Shown piece after piece: positions 11,050-23,300 of a DNA stretch of 64,000 nucleotides. Both the position numbers and the translations under genes were made by a program. The DNA lies in the NCBI GenBank assembly GCA_022606425.2, contig JAHDVF020001468.1, positions 1,860,001-1,924,000 of the forward strand. Reading direction: 5' to 3'. Position 1 is the stretch's first letter, and every line of letters starts with the position of its first letter. A model generated the notes under the pieces. The model searched no databases. It had not been told where the DNA came from and worked only from the letters and a program-made list of their open reading frames with translations. This DNA is from Lepidostoma basale. Lineage: Eukaryota; Arthropoda; Insecta; Trichoptera; Lepidostomatidae.

Positions 11050-12290
11050 ACTGAAAAATAGTTCTTCTTCTTCTGCTTTATTTAGGACTATGTCCTGTTA
11101 TTTCTCGAAGCCTGTTCCTGGGATGTAGATGTTCAATTGTCTCGCCATCTTTTGGGTGGTGTTCCTTGAGGTCGATTTCCTGTTGGTACTTTATTTGCGC
11201 CTATATTTATTACTATTTCAGAACATGGTATTTCCACATGATCTCTTCAGTAGCGTCTTCTCGGTCTTTTTCATCGCACGACATCTTCCACATTGCAGAT
11301 CTTTCTTATTTCAGAATTTCTTACTCTGTCTCGGAGTGTCGTTCCCGTAACGGATCGGAGAGTCTTCATTTCTGTGGTTCTTAACCCTTAACGTACCGTG
11401 TTCAAAACAAAACGCTCGCTCCCATGTGGTCAATTCAGTTTACCGCTAACTTTATCTAAATATCAAGCATATGACTCGATGAATCAAAATTTAATTTATG
11501 TCATCTTGTAGGGAATTTCATTAGGAATAGATCGATATCTATAACATACATGGATTATTTGAAAAACATATCATTATTAATTTTTTTCTGGAACCATGCG
11601 ATTTCTGATATGGAATGCGTCACAGCATATGAGCAACTGACACCAAGTATGAACTTGTCTCGCGGCCGGCGGCCGCGGCGGGGCGAGACAAGTTTTACGT
11701 ATGATAAAGGCACCCAGGCAAAATGTATAGTACGTTCAAGACAACGAGTACGTATTAATAATTGTCCCTTTTGGTAAAGTGTTAATATTTTCACAGTTCT
11801 GATATTATTAAGTTGCGTGCTGCGTTTCCGTCCACAGTCGGTATTATTACGTACCTATGAGAAAAGGCCAAACATATAATTTATAATACGTTCAAAACAG
11901 CGAGTAAGTATTTGTCACTTTTGATAAAGTTGTAAATATTAGCAAAACAAATTCTACCTTAACACGAATGAAGGTGAGGGCAGTCTTAAAAAATTTTTTT
12001 TTTGGGATGAAGGAAGTAATTTTTTGCTTTTTTTTTATTACGAAATATTGAGAACACTTCAATGGAGGATTACAATTTTTTTTATAATATTAGGGTCCAT
12101 AGGTTTTAAGAAAATCAACTTTAAATTGGCAGTGGAAACTCAATTGACCACATGGCAACGCGACGGTTAAGAGACTTTTTGTTCTGAAGGGGTTAGCTCT
12201 CGTTTCTATTCCATATGTCATTATAGGACGTACGCGTGTCTTGTAGATTCGTATTTTGCTCTCCTTTTGCATATTTTTGGGCAAAAACTA
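11050..12290 (-). mobile_element. LINE-B copy split by a piggyBac-like insertion
   Basis: The - strand 12175-12284 reads IYKTRVRPIMTYGIETRA..KSLL and continues across the insertion at 11384 with RTTEMKTLRS, ending in the GAAGAA-rich tail at 11060. The intact junction sequence is seen in the sister copy at 49.93-50.28 kb, so this is one LINE-B copy broken at a TTAA. Confidence 0.8.
11385..12166. mobile_element. piggyBac-like non-autonomous element
   Basis: Bounded by TTAA on both sides (11381-11384, 12167-12170), exactly interrupting LINE-B. Subterminal inverted repeats CCATGTGGTCAATT occur at both ends (near 11431 and 12155). It has no transposase and includes a 12-base GC-looped palindrome at 11652-11694. 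TTAA duplication is diagnostic of piggyBac insertion; the terminal repeats themselves are weak. Confidence 0.7.
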
Positions 12291-12299
12291 TGCGGTGTT

Positions 12300-12960
12300 A
12301 TTAAAACTATAACATGACGCCCCCCTGAAAACGACACAACAAAACCTTCCCCCATAATGGCCAGAAAAAAAAATAGAGCGATAATTCTATTTTTGGAAAA
12401 TCTCTACGAAATTATATAGTAAGACTAGTTTGCCATTGGTAATAATAATAATAAGTAACTGAAAAATATGAATGGGGTTCTTGAACGATAACGACATAGT
12501 GTACAACGTAGTTACTGTGAAGGGTTTACTCGGCAATGTAGTTTCCGTGATATAATTAATTAGGTATCACTTTCTAAAGTCCATCTCGAATTACGTTCAT
12601 AAATCAGAATAATATTGTGACATTAGGCTATAATAATGTTGTATGTACAACATATTTTTTTTATAGGATGTGATTCATTTGAAGCTGGATTCTAGCTATC
12701 CGAAATGATTATAACATTCTTATGTCTTAAACAAAATATTAGCGGAACTTTATAAATTATTGTAGCTTGACTATACGTTCGTGGATATTTTTTATCAGAA
12801 ATCTGAATTGTTTTAGGAAGAATAGATACATTCGATGCAAACATATTATGTTTTAATTTTTTCATACGGTTCGACTGTTAAAGATTTTATTATTTACAAT
12901 TGTAAGCTAATTTAAAAATGAGGTAAAAATTCTTAGGTCAGTGGAAATAGATAACTTTTT
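12300..12960. other. No gene recognised
   Basis: AT-rich sequence with homopolymer runs and no recognisable coding or repeat structure. Confidence 0.35.
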
Positions 12961-12965
12961 TTTTT

Positions 12966-13725
12966 TAACTAACTAACCAACCATCACGCCGTCTCCCCGA
13001 AGGGGTAGGCAGAAAGAATGGACTGCCACACCTTTCTTTCCTGACATATTTCTCTCGCTTCCTCAACATTCATACATCGTGTCATGCACGCGCGTCGATT
13101 TCTCTGACTCCTCACATGGCCGACATTCAATATTTGATTTATTTGATCGTGCCACGTTTTCCTCGGTCTTCCTCTATTTCTGGTACAATTTACATCATTA
13201 ACATATAATTTTTTTACCATTCTTTCTTCATTCATTCTTTCCATATGTCCAAACCATCTTAATGATCCTTTCATTATTTTGTTCATGACACCATCATTCG
13301 CACCGCATTCACTTCTTATATTTTCATTCGACACTCTATCGTACACAGAATATCCACACATTCGTCTAAGAGATCTCATTTCTACTGCATTTATTCTACT
13401 TTCATCCTTCCTTTGCCAGTTCCATGCTTCGCTTCCATACATAAGGGTCGGTAGAAGAACACCATTGTGCACTGCCATTCTAGCTTTTTTGGATAGGTTT
13501 TTGTTTGCGATGACAACTTTAAGTGCACCATTCACTTTGTTGCCTGCCCCAACCCTTCTTTCAATGTCCCTCTCCACTCTCCCATCTCTTGTAAACATAC
13601 TACCTAAATACACAAACTCAACTACTTGCTCCAAATTTTCACCATTCACGCTAATAGTGCAGACTGTCATGGTTTCTTCCTTTTCAAAAACTATAAGTGT
13701 AGTTTGTGTCAACAATACAGGCTAA
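12966..13725 (-). mobile_element. LINE-A, best-preserved 3' part (243-codon open frame)
   Basis: An uninterrupted - strand frame (13715 to 12984) encodes the distal part of a non-LTR retrotransposon ORF2. It starts near FVYLGSMFTRDGRVERDI, then gives LMYGSEAWNWQRKDESRIN, the SLRWFGHMERM region, GRPRKTWHDQINQILNV and YPFGETA. The catalytic YxDD palm lies 5' of the truncation and is absent. The 3' end has the CCCC-TTC-GGGG hairpin, the family's terminal CGTGATGG and a GTTA-type tail. Because the frame is intact, it is probably one of the younger copies here. It is not a host gene: pieces recur at least ten times in the window. Confidence 0.9.
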
Positions 13726-13748
13726 GAGCTTGAACCCTTCTCGTAGAG

Positions 13749-14194
13749 CAGTGGTCGGCAAACTCATTGGTAAAAAGAGCCAAATATCAACGGGAGAAAG
13801 ATTTTAATTCTCCTGAAAACCCCTTTTTTTAATTCGGTTAAGACTAGGTTCATTGAATAAAACTAGATTTAATACAATACTTTGTAATACATAATCTTAT
13901 TTATATATAAAAAAAAAAACATTTTTATTATTAAATTTTAAACATTGTTATGCATAATCTGAGTGATGGCTTTACATTTCATTAGAAAGTTTAGAAAAAT
14001 CAGGCTTGGTCGTTGTGCTTTTTTAAATTTCATGCACAATTCCAGATTCTTGCCAATAAGACTCTTGAATGTTGTACTTAAATACTATTAAATGTTTAAA
14101 AAAAAGTACTTGAAACATTCTCTTCGTGGAAGAGCTGCACTCTAGTAGCCAAATGGCCGCATATAGCTCGCGAACCGCAGTTCGCCGACCACAG
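13749..14194. mobile_element. hAT non-autonomous element with 8-bp target duplication
   Basis: Begins CAGTGGTCGGCAAACTC and ends with the inverse GCCGACCACAG, flanked by identical 8-base duplications TCGTAGAG (13741-13748, 14195-14202). 446 bases, no coding frame. A decayed relative is at 19550-19918. Confidence 0.9.
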
Positions 14195-14484
14195 TCGTAG
14201 AGTGTCCAAATCATTATAATTTTACTCTTAAATGACGTAGTAAAAACGATTAAAAATATGTTTTTCGAAAACTTATATTAACGACGACACGGTTAATGGA
14301 TTTCCTCTCATCCTCAATCATACGGTTGCATTATTTTTGGCATATTCTCAGAATTAAATACGACGGAATAGTTTTGATTGGGTACCGAATTAGATCACAT
14401 GTCCTTGCCATAACGACACAGGCATGTATACAAAATATATTCTCACATTTTCTTGATTAGTAAAAGATTTTTATAATAAGTAAA

Positions 14485-14912
14485 TATAAGAAGAATGCAG
14501 TAGAAATGAGATCTCTAAGATGAATGTGTGGTATATCTGTATATGATACTGTCAAATGCAAGTATAAGAAGTGAATGCGGTGCGAATGAAAGTGTTATGA
14601 ACAAAATAATGAAAGGGTCGTTAAGATAATTTGGACACATGGAAAGAATGAATGAAGACAGAATGTGAAAAAGGTATATGTAAACGACGTGAAAGGAGCT
14701 AGAAATATAGGAAGACCGAGGAAAACGTGGCACGATCAAATCAATCAAATATTAAATATCGGTCACGTGAGGAGTCGGAGAAATCGACGTGCGAGATGTA
14801 TGAATGTAGAGGAAGCGAGAGAAGTATGTCAGGACAGAACAGTGTGGCGTTTCATTCTCTCTGCCTACCCCTTCGGGGAGACGACGTGATGGTTAGTTAG
14901 TTAGTTAGTAAA
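14485..14912 (+). mobile_element. LINE-A 3' copy
   Basis: Starts in the EMRSLR codons and runs to RPRKTWHDQINQIL..YPFGETT, the CCCCTTCGGGG hairpin and a GTTA tail. Several frameshifts at 14560-14660. Confidence 0.85.
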
Positions 14913-15164
14913 AGATTTTTCAATAATCAATATACTCGTACAACTAGTTGCAACCCGTGAAATATTCACGGAAGCAAAAATTTTCTATCCTTTAAAAACT
15001 TGGTACATTAATCATTTTTTTACTTTTAATGTTAATTTTTTTTAACATACGTTAAAAAATTCACAATTTTTGGATCCCACCAGGTGCCAACTGTCCTGGA
15101 GACGCCATGCAGAAGAGCCGACCCCAAGTAAATGGAACAAGGCTAGGAAGAAGAAGTTATTTTT

Positions 15165-15400
15165 TTTACAAACAACACCAAATTGTTCTCCTATTGTTTT
15201 CTACACTACTGTCATACAATAATAATCGGAACAAAATTCTAAAAAATAAAAAAAATACAGAAACGTTCTCGGGTATGCGCATCGTGTGCATTTTGAATTT
15301 CCGAAATTTCGAGAATCGAAATATTCCTCGTGTATTCAAAATATTCTCGTACTCTTTGTTGACGACATTCGGGCTTTTTCTATTTATATTATGATATGCA
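15165..15400 (+). repeat. Dispersed repeat rho, copy 2
   Basis: Matches 7478-7695 through CAAATTGTTCTCCTATTG, the GCGCATCGTGTGCATTT block and ATATTCTCGTACTCTT. Confidence 0.7.
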
Positions 15401-15744
15401 AATATTTAAGACAAGAGTCGTGGTATGATGTTAAGAAGACAGATTACTAGAATCTTCCAATCATCACTTCACAAATATTAAATGTGTCAATCTCTAAAGC
15501 AATACCTCAACACCAGTTGTTTCTACATATTAGAAGATAAAAATATATATGATAAATCTGAGAAGATACACACTATAAATATAAAAAGTAACGGTTTAAC
15601 ATTGAGAAAAACGTACGTTTTATTATATTTAGATTCACAGCATTGTTCAAGAAACAATTAATAACAAAATTATTCTAAAATTTAGGAATTAACAAAGAGT
15701 TCATTGACTAGTCTAAAAATATGGATAAGTTAGAATCATAATAT

Positions 15745-15870
15745 AAATAGGCAAAACCCCGAATGCCGTCAAGAAACAGTATGAGAATATTTTGAATACA
15801 AGAGAGCGAGAGAGGAATACTTCGATTCTCTCCGAAAGTAATGTGAAATGCACACAATGCGCATGTCCGA
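15745..15870 (-). repeat. Dispersed repeat rho, copy 3 (inverted, truncated)
   Basis: Inverse of the rho block; it breaks off at 15870 directly against mariner sequence, suggesting the mariner 5' end and part of rho were lost together. Confidence 0.6.
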
Positions 15871-16952
15871 GGTCACTCAGTTTACAAAATGGAAAACTTG
15901 AAATATCGCGTTATTTACGAGTACGAGTTCCACCGTGGCACCAGTGCTGCAGAAACGGCTCGAAGAAAACACAGTGCGTTTTTGGTTCCAACGTTTTCGT
16001 TCTGGAAATTTCGACCTGCAGAACAAGCCCCGTGGACGACCGGAGACCAAAGTTGATAATGAAGAATTGAAGGCTATTGCGGAAGCGAATCCATCGCAAA
16101 CCACGTCCGAGTTAGCTGCAGGCTGCGGTGTTAGTGATAAAACTGTTTTAATCCACTTGAAGCAAATTGGGAAGGTGAAAAAGCTTGAAAGGTGGGTACC
16201 TCACGAATTGAGTGAAGCAAATCAACAAACGCGCGTTGACTGCTGCGTTGCATTACTCAACCGGCACAATAATGAAGGGATTTTGAATCGAATCATTACC
16301 TGTGATGAAAAGTGGATCCTGTATGATAATCGGAAGCGCTCATCGCAATGGCTGAACCCTGCCGAACCAGCCAAACTATGCCCCAAGCGAAAATTGACTC
16401 CAAAAAAGTTACTTGTGAGCGTTTGGTGGACTAGTGCTGGTGTCGTTCACTACAGCTTTCTTAAATCTGGCCAGACGATTACGGCAGATGTCTATTGTCA
16501 GCAACTGCAAACCATGATGGAAAAGCTAGCTGCTAAACAACCGAGGCTGGTTAATCGCTCTAGGCCACTGCTGCTTCATGATAACGCTAGACCACACACT
16601 GCACAACAGACGGCTACCAAATTAGAAGAGCTTCAATTGGAATGTCTAAGACATCCACCGTACTCTCCGGACCTTGTCCCAACAGATTACTATTTTTTTC
16701 GAAACTTGGATAACTTCTTGCAAGGGAAAAAATTTAACTCCGATGGGGCAGTCCAAACCGACTTCAAAGATTTTATTGATTCCCGTCCGAATGGTTTTTT
16801 TTAGTAAAGGGATCGATGAACTACCTATGAGATGGCAAAAGTGCATAGATAGCAATGGTACATACTTTGATTGAATAAATATATTATATTAAAAAAAAAT
16901 CAACTTTATGTTCCTCCCATACAAAACGCCAATTTCATATGTAAGGACCTAA
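15871..16952 (+). mobile_element. mariner element, 5'-truncated
   Basis: The 3' terminal inverted repeat (the element start read on the opposite strand is TTAGGTCCTTACATATGAAA) ends at 16952, next to TA. The 5' repeat is missing; mariner sequence starts abruptly at 15871, 18 bases before the transposase ATG. Confidence 0.85.
15889..16874 (+). pseudogene. mariner transposase, two frame breaks
   Basis: Transposase of the D,D34D mariner type; it would cut and paste the element at TA sites. The ATG at 15889 gives MENLKYRVIYEYEFHRGTSA. A short deletion near 15957 then shifts the frame into a 280-codon stretch with WFQRFRSGNFDLQNKPRGRP, a GCGVSDKTVLIHLKQIGK DNA-binding segment, TCDEKWILYDN (first Asp), LLLHDNARPHTA (second) and PPYSPDLVPTDYYFF (third). 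A second shift in a T run at 16793-16801 moves the C-terminus (GIDELPMRWQKCID..YFD) to another frame, ending at 16874. All three catalytic Asp residues survive, but the N-terminal deletion and both shifts should make it inactive. It looks most like the cecropia-type branch, judged by residues only. Confidence 0.9.
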
Positions 16953-16959
16953 TATATAG

Positions 16960-19545
16960 TTAGTATAGTTGTCCAAGAACTGGAAAGAAGCAGCGCAGGG
17001 TAGGAACCATGAACTTAATATTTTTTGAACGGGGTAATTTTATACTGGACTATTTATACTTCTCAGCGGCACAATCATATTGATAAATCGCTTAGATAGA
17101 TATTTTGAGACTTGCTTGCGTTTGCACACAATTCCTGGCAAAATAATGTATTTCGAAAAGCTGTGTTCAACGAACCGAATTCAAATTTGTTTTTTTTTTA
17201 CGTTAAAAATATAAAGATAGAGATATACAAATATATGTCAATGGCTTGGATTAAATCGTGGCTTTAAAAATCGAAAACCACAGTAAACTTGTAAATAAAG
17301 CAACAACATATAAAAAATATATATAGAAAAATACATTTTTATAAAATGTCAAAGTGCATAAGACCTACGACATTTAGCTGGAAAGAGATTCAAGATCTAA
17401 AAACTTGAGGAGACGACAATTCTGACTTTGAAATTGGAATTAATTCATAAATTATATAATTCTACCATAGATAATGCAATTCAGGCAATAAGCTCGCCAA
17501 AGTATGCCTAATTTTCATTCTAAAAAGGTCAACCCATTGTTTAAATAATAAACAGTTATAAATTGAATCTTTGAACGAAATAGTTGGTATCCATGAAAGG
17601 AAAATTCGTAGCCAGTACGCAAACGCAGGAACTTATCTACATTCAAAAACATTCTGCGTTTGAAAACAAATTTGCTGTAGGTCAATAGGTCACACACTGT
17701 GCACGTCAAGCAATTGAAATTTCGTAAAATAAAAGGTTGCCCATCCATGGACGGATAGATCTAGATTTACATTATTGAGAAGCTAAGATTTGAAGTCCGT
17801 CCCATGCTTCCGATCGTTGAAGAGTCGAGAACAGTATCACAAATAGATTTCACCACTGGATGAGAATTTTTGAACATCCACGCTTTCCTCGTCTATTTCT
17901 GATGCGCGCCCAAAGAAAAAGTTAGGAAAATCGACCGTCGCACGCTACCACAAATAACAATACGTGAGAGGAAAACCAAAAAGAAATTCTATCACATTAC
18001 ATTCGTTCGATTGCTGAGTTATCATAGCGGATAAATAATTACATAATAAACAACATTTCATTCAATAACAGCAAAGGTGTATTGATTTGCACTTCATGAA
18101 ATTACTGCTAATTGAAAGAAATATTCGTGTTATTGTCACATTACAATATGTAACACTAAAAACTACGTATATTTTATAAGAAAAGTTTTGAGAGTGTATC
18201 CAACGGTAACCAAATTAATTAAATATATATTTATGTGAGACTAAAAAGGATTCATTGAACAACCTTGATCTTGCTTATTTGATATCGTGCTGTTGACATT
18301 CTTTTTATTGAGTTAAAATTCCAATACCTGGAGGTGCTTTATCAGTGAAAATATTTTCTTGGTTAATAAGTTAACATTTATTCGTTATTTAAATATGAAG
18401 ACGTTTAATTGACTTACCGCCCATATTTGATAGATAAATATGTTTCTCCTGATTAATCAGCCACTACCGGCACTTAACTTGTTCGCACAACACGCACGAA
18501 GCTAGGTTTTCCTAAAACAACTCCCGCTGGAATGTCAAATGAAGACTGCCTTGTGACCGCCGTGAAGTGAGATGCAGTGTAGATATTGTTTGTTGCTTGC
18601 ACTGCCATCTATCGTGATAGAAAAGAAATACATTATGTCGTGCAGAGGCTATATTTATCAAGAAAAATCGGTAATAAATGATGTAAACATTTTGGACGTC
18701 GAAAAATATTTGTAACAAAATTATTCAATAATTCAACTTATCACAATTATTCTACAAATTATCAAAAATTTTATATAAGGCTCTCTTATATAGATTTAGT
18801 TCTACGAGATATAAATTTAAAAATACGAAACCAACAACTGTGAATCAATCCGAGAGGATGGACCGCTATACTATTCTATCCTTCTCTAACTTCATATAAA
18901 ATCATTCAGTATGTATGTATGCAGATCGATTTTTTCTTTTTACTATTTTCTTCGATTTCATACTCCATTAATATAATAAACAAATACTTCTTTCACTATT
19001 ATTTCTCCGATCCTTATTTTTGAATTTCTAAATTATGTAAGTCTGAATTATTTTGTTCAAGACGCTTTCTTTTCTGAAATCGGAGTATTCCATCATTGAA
19101 TTATCTTTAATACATTAGTCCGAGAAAGATTAGAGTTGAACCTTTGTAAGCCAGAAGATTCAAGTTCTAGTCCAAGTGTTTCATTTATCAGTTCTACAGT
19201 TTAGTCCCATACATTTGAGACAGTATAAGAATACAATGCTATTCTATTATCTTCATGTTTGTTTGCCATGCTTACTTCAGCGCACTATTCACGTTGTTGT
19301 TTATTTATATCAAATTCAAAGACTGACACGATTTCTTCTCAAATCAACACACCAAAAGTTTAAATCGATTAAATTTTAGAATAACACTAATAATCCAGGC
19401 GGGGCATAATGAATAATTATAACCGCAACTTATTTCGAAGCATGTTGGAAACTGTTCAGCTAATAAGTTGGAAAAATAATTACAGCAGTTAAACCTTCAG
19501 TCGCTACGATCTGATTGCTTTCATCATTAGATACGTCTGTCTATA
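16960..19545. other. No gene recognised
   Basis: About 2.6 kb without a supportable gene or element boundary. The open frames at 17515-17748 and 18512-18718 (-) and 19176-19379 (+) have no recognisable motifs. Confidence 0.4.
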
Positions 19546-19549
19546 GTGT

Positions 19550-19918
19550 AGTTGTTGGGAAACTCATTAGTTAAAAAATAATAACAGCAGAATAACGATT
19601 AAAATAACATTAAAGACCCAAATTTATTCAGACGAATTCTATTTTATTTAAAGTCCTGTAAAACTAGGCACATTAAAAACTAATTTATTATTCAAATTTG
19701 TAGTGTCATGGTTAATATGATTGATGGCCTTACATTCCCTAGGAATGTTTGTTTTTTATTGTATTTATTTCATTCACGATTCCAGGTTCTCGCCAATAAA
19801 ACTAAATGAATTTCGTGATCGAATACTTTAAATAAAAAAATGTATATTTTTATTATGCCCTTCGTAGAAAAGTCGCACTCACCTGGCCAAGGAGACAAAT
19901 TGGAAACTAGAGACTACT
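19550..19918. mobile_element. Decayed hAT non-autonomous element
   Basis: Colinear with 13749-14194: GGGAAACTCATTAGT at the left, AAACTAGGCACATT, TGATGGCCTTACATTCC, CACGATTCCAGGTTCT and CTTCGTAGAAAAG in the same order. Target duplication and end bases are degraded. Confidence 0.75.
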
Positions 19919-20167
19919 GTATCTAAATAATAAAGGTGATATTTGATCCTGGGGATGTATTTATGCATGATCCAGATTCATATTAGTGATAAGTTTTCAG
20001 TGATTGTTAACATTGGTATAATTGTTCCTTTCACGGTATGATTTAAAAAAACTAAATTTGGGACTTTATATACCTGCTAATTCGTCTACGGACAGAAAAC
20101 TGAAATGTCTATTGTAAATCGTGGTACATAATTTTCGTAATTCGTCTATGGTCAATAACTTTTGAAA

Positions 20168-20316
20168 ATGGCGTTCGACGGCTGGCTGTCTAAAGTCATA
20201 AGTTTATTATTTTTTATTTACATCCTTCCCAATTCATTGGCTAATGATATATTAGGATGCGGAGGATTTATTAAAAGTCACGTTAATTTAGATTTTTCCA
20301 AAGTTCAGGTCAAACT
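20168..20316 (+). CDS. NOMO: NOMO exon 1 (start, signal peptide)
   Basis: The ATG at 20168 opens MAFDGWLSKVISLLFF and runs to the hydrophobic core and SLANDILGCGGFIKS. The donor is CT|GTAAGT after 49 codons plus two bases. It is the only ATG that joins the conserved GCGGF segment in frame. Confidence 0.9.
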
Positions 20317-23300
20317 GTAAGTAAAAAGTAACCGAAGAAATTTGAGGTTATAATTTAATTATGACTAGGATTATTTGTGGGTCTTCTCGAATTATCAATG
20401 GTTGATAACTGAAAGATAACGATTTGTTACAGGTTTACGAAACAAGGTAGTTTAAAAGAAAAGACGGAATGCGCTCCTAATAATGGATATTACTTTTTGC
20501 CGTTGTATGAGTCCGGTGAATATATTTTGAAGATCGACCCTCCGCCGGGATGGAGCATAGAGCCGGCGGAAATCGCACTGAACGTGGACGGAGAATCCGA
20601 TCCTTGCTCTCTGGGGCAGGATGTGAATTTCGAATTTACAGGATTTGGTATAACTGGTAGAGTTGTGACTGCCGGTGATGTAGTTGGACCTTCAGGTGTT
20701 TCAATTCAATTAATTGGAGAAAAAGGCGAAATCAGAGAAACTAAAACCAAAGTTTCTGGAGATTTTCATTTTACACCCGTCATACCTGGAAAATACACAG
20801 TTAAAGCTTACCATAGCAAGTGAGTCCAAAGTATAAGTTATTTTCTTTCCATTATTTGTATTTAATGTTTTTTTTAAATTAATTTAACTATTTTTTTTTT
20901 AGATGGAAATTGGATCCATTTTCTACCATTGTGCAAGTGGCAGGTGGAAACACTGCACTCAAAGTTGGATCTCTTGCAGTCAAAGGTTACGATGTTAGGG
21001 GGAAAGTAACATCAGAAGGAAAACCTATTGCCGGTGTTCCTGTTTTATTGTATTCCGGAAAAGATGTAATCTATTTGGATTGCTAATATTTTAACACTGA
21101 ATTATCTGGTAAAATATCTAAGCATGATTTTACTATTTTCTTTTTCTTTTAGAACAAATTACAGTTTAAAATTGAGGGATGCAATACCGCTCTGCTCTCT
21201 GGGGTAACTGGTAATCCCATTTGCCATGTACTCTCAGGGCCCACTGGAGAGTTTACATTTGGCCTGGTGCCGGCGGGTAGCTACTCGCTTGTTCCGTTCC
21301 CCAAGATTTCCGGTCAAAATAAGGTCACCCTCAACCTGCAGCCAGCGAAGGCCGATATCAAAGTGCAGCACGATAGTTTGATCCTAGGAAATATTTTTGA
21401 GGTGAAATGAAAAAAAAAGTATTTAAAAAAATATAATATATCTTTCTCCCTTTTCGGGATGGCTCTAAAGAGGGACTTATATTTCCGCTTTCTCTTGACA
21501 TTGTTGTGGAAGTGGTCGACTTGTGTCATTTTCAGGGGAGCCAGGTGTCATAGTAACCACACGTGGACGTACCTTCCTTGCCTTTGATAATAATATATGA
21601 ATTTCTGCTTATTGTAATAGAAAAATATTAATAATATTTATTGTTAATGATGTAAAACTCCATATTAAATAATTAATATAAATGAAAATGTCTTCTAGGA
21701 GTTTTATTAAATTTTATATGGAATGACATGTTTCACCCTTCTAAGGCATTATCAAATGTTTGATAATGAATGATCACATTTGATAATGCCTTAGAAGGGC
21801 GAAACATGTCAATCAATATAAAATTTAATAAAACTCCTAGAAGATAGACTTCTTCATTTATATTAATTATATAAATAATAGGCCACGATATTATAATGTA
21901 TCGTAAAATAAGGAAATTTGATGACTTTTGATTTATTTACTGTGTTTTAAATAAAAGTTAAAAACATTATGTTTGTGCACATAAGTATGTAGTGCACATT
22001 TTATGCTTGAGCCCAACCATGTTATTTGTAATAAAAAAAATCCGGTTACGAAAAATACTAAAACAAACATGAGAACAGATCCATACAAAGGCCAAAGTGC
22101 ATAAGACTGTGGTGTGGCCTACTGTATTGTACGGTGTGGATGTGAAGAAATATTATGAATACTAAGTCCAATCTGCTGAAGAAAATGCTTATAGGTGAAA
22201 TAATTACGTACAAAAGACATTGATGCAAATGTTTTGTAAATTGATCTATTAAAATCACCCCATTACGGTGTGAAATGCTAAATGTGAAGAATCACAAACG
22301 CAAAGTCCTCACTAAGATGAAAATGTAACGATGGGCAGGGGTCATCAAAAGGCTAGCATTGGTCAGGGCAGCTTCAAAGATCTAAAATAACAGAAAAGCT
22401 GAAAGAATCGCGACTTCAGTGGTTTGGCCATATGATGTACTGAGACTGTAATATAGCTCTCAGCATCTCAACTGCGTTAAGCGGCAAGGGACGCCCACTG
22501 GCAACATGGTGGACCAGCATTAGGAAGGAACTTAACAATAGCGACTTGTGTCAGTAGCAGAGACACAGTCGAAGAGAGTGGAATCTGCATTAAAAGAGGG
22601 CCGATCTCAGATGATTAAGAAGACCCAAAACACTTAGACTAAGACCACACTGAAGTGCTTCGTTTAACGCTATACTAAGGGATACACTTATTTATTGAGT
22701 TACGTAGCATGGTGCAAAGTGTGTGGTGTGGCCATTGTGATATAGTATATAGAATGGTGTGCTTTGGTTTCCTGGAATTTGTCGTCTAGTTTGCAGCATA
22801 GCTATACGTACCAAGCAAGGGTCCTACCTGTGTGACCCTAGTCATGGTGTTGTTTTTCTTCGCTGAAAAAATAATTTCCTGGTTTTTATAAATTACACGA
22901 TGGGCCTAATACATAAAGAGCGTCCCAATGATACTTTTTCATTTAAGAATATTGTTTAATTTTATTTCAGGTGACCGGTTTTTCAGTAGAGGGGCGTGTG
23001 GTGAGCCACCCTGGTGGCCCTGGCATTGGGGGTGCACATGTCTCCCTGGTGGGGCACACCACCGTGGTAACTGGCAAAGATGGCTATTACATGCTCAATA
23101 ATCTTAAGGCCAGCACCCACACACTACAAATAGCAGCTGGTAAGTGATACATTATTTATTTATTATTTGTTTATAGAACTAAGTTTTAATGAACAAAGAG
23201 ATGCTAATTAATTAGATTTTTTTTCTTTTATGTTTATATGTAAAAGTGTAAGAAATCACTCACCAACCACATAATCAATCATTCACAATACAAGGTCCGT

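Noticed and set aside
12984..13715. 243-codon intact frame as a host gene
   Set aside because: Its protein and DNA recur in many truncated copies with a common tandem tail; it is the end of a LINE ORF2.
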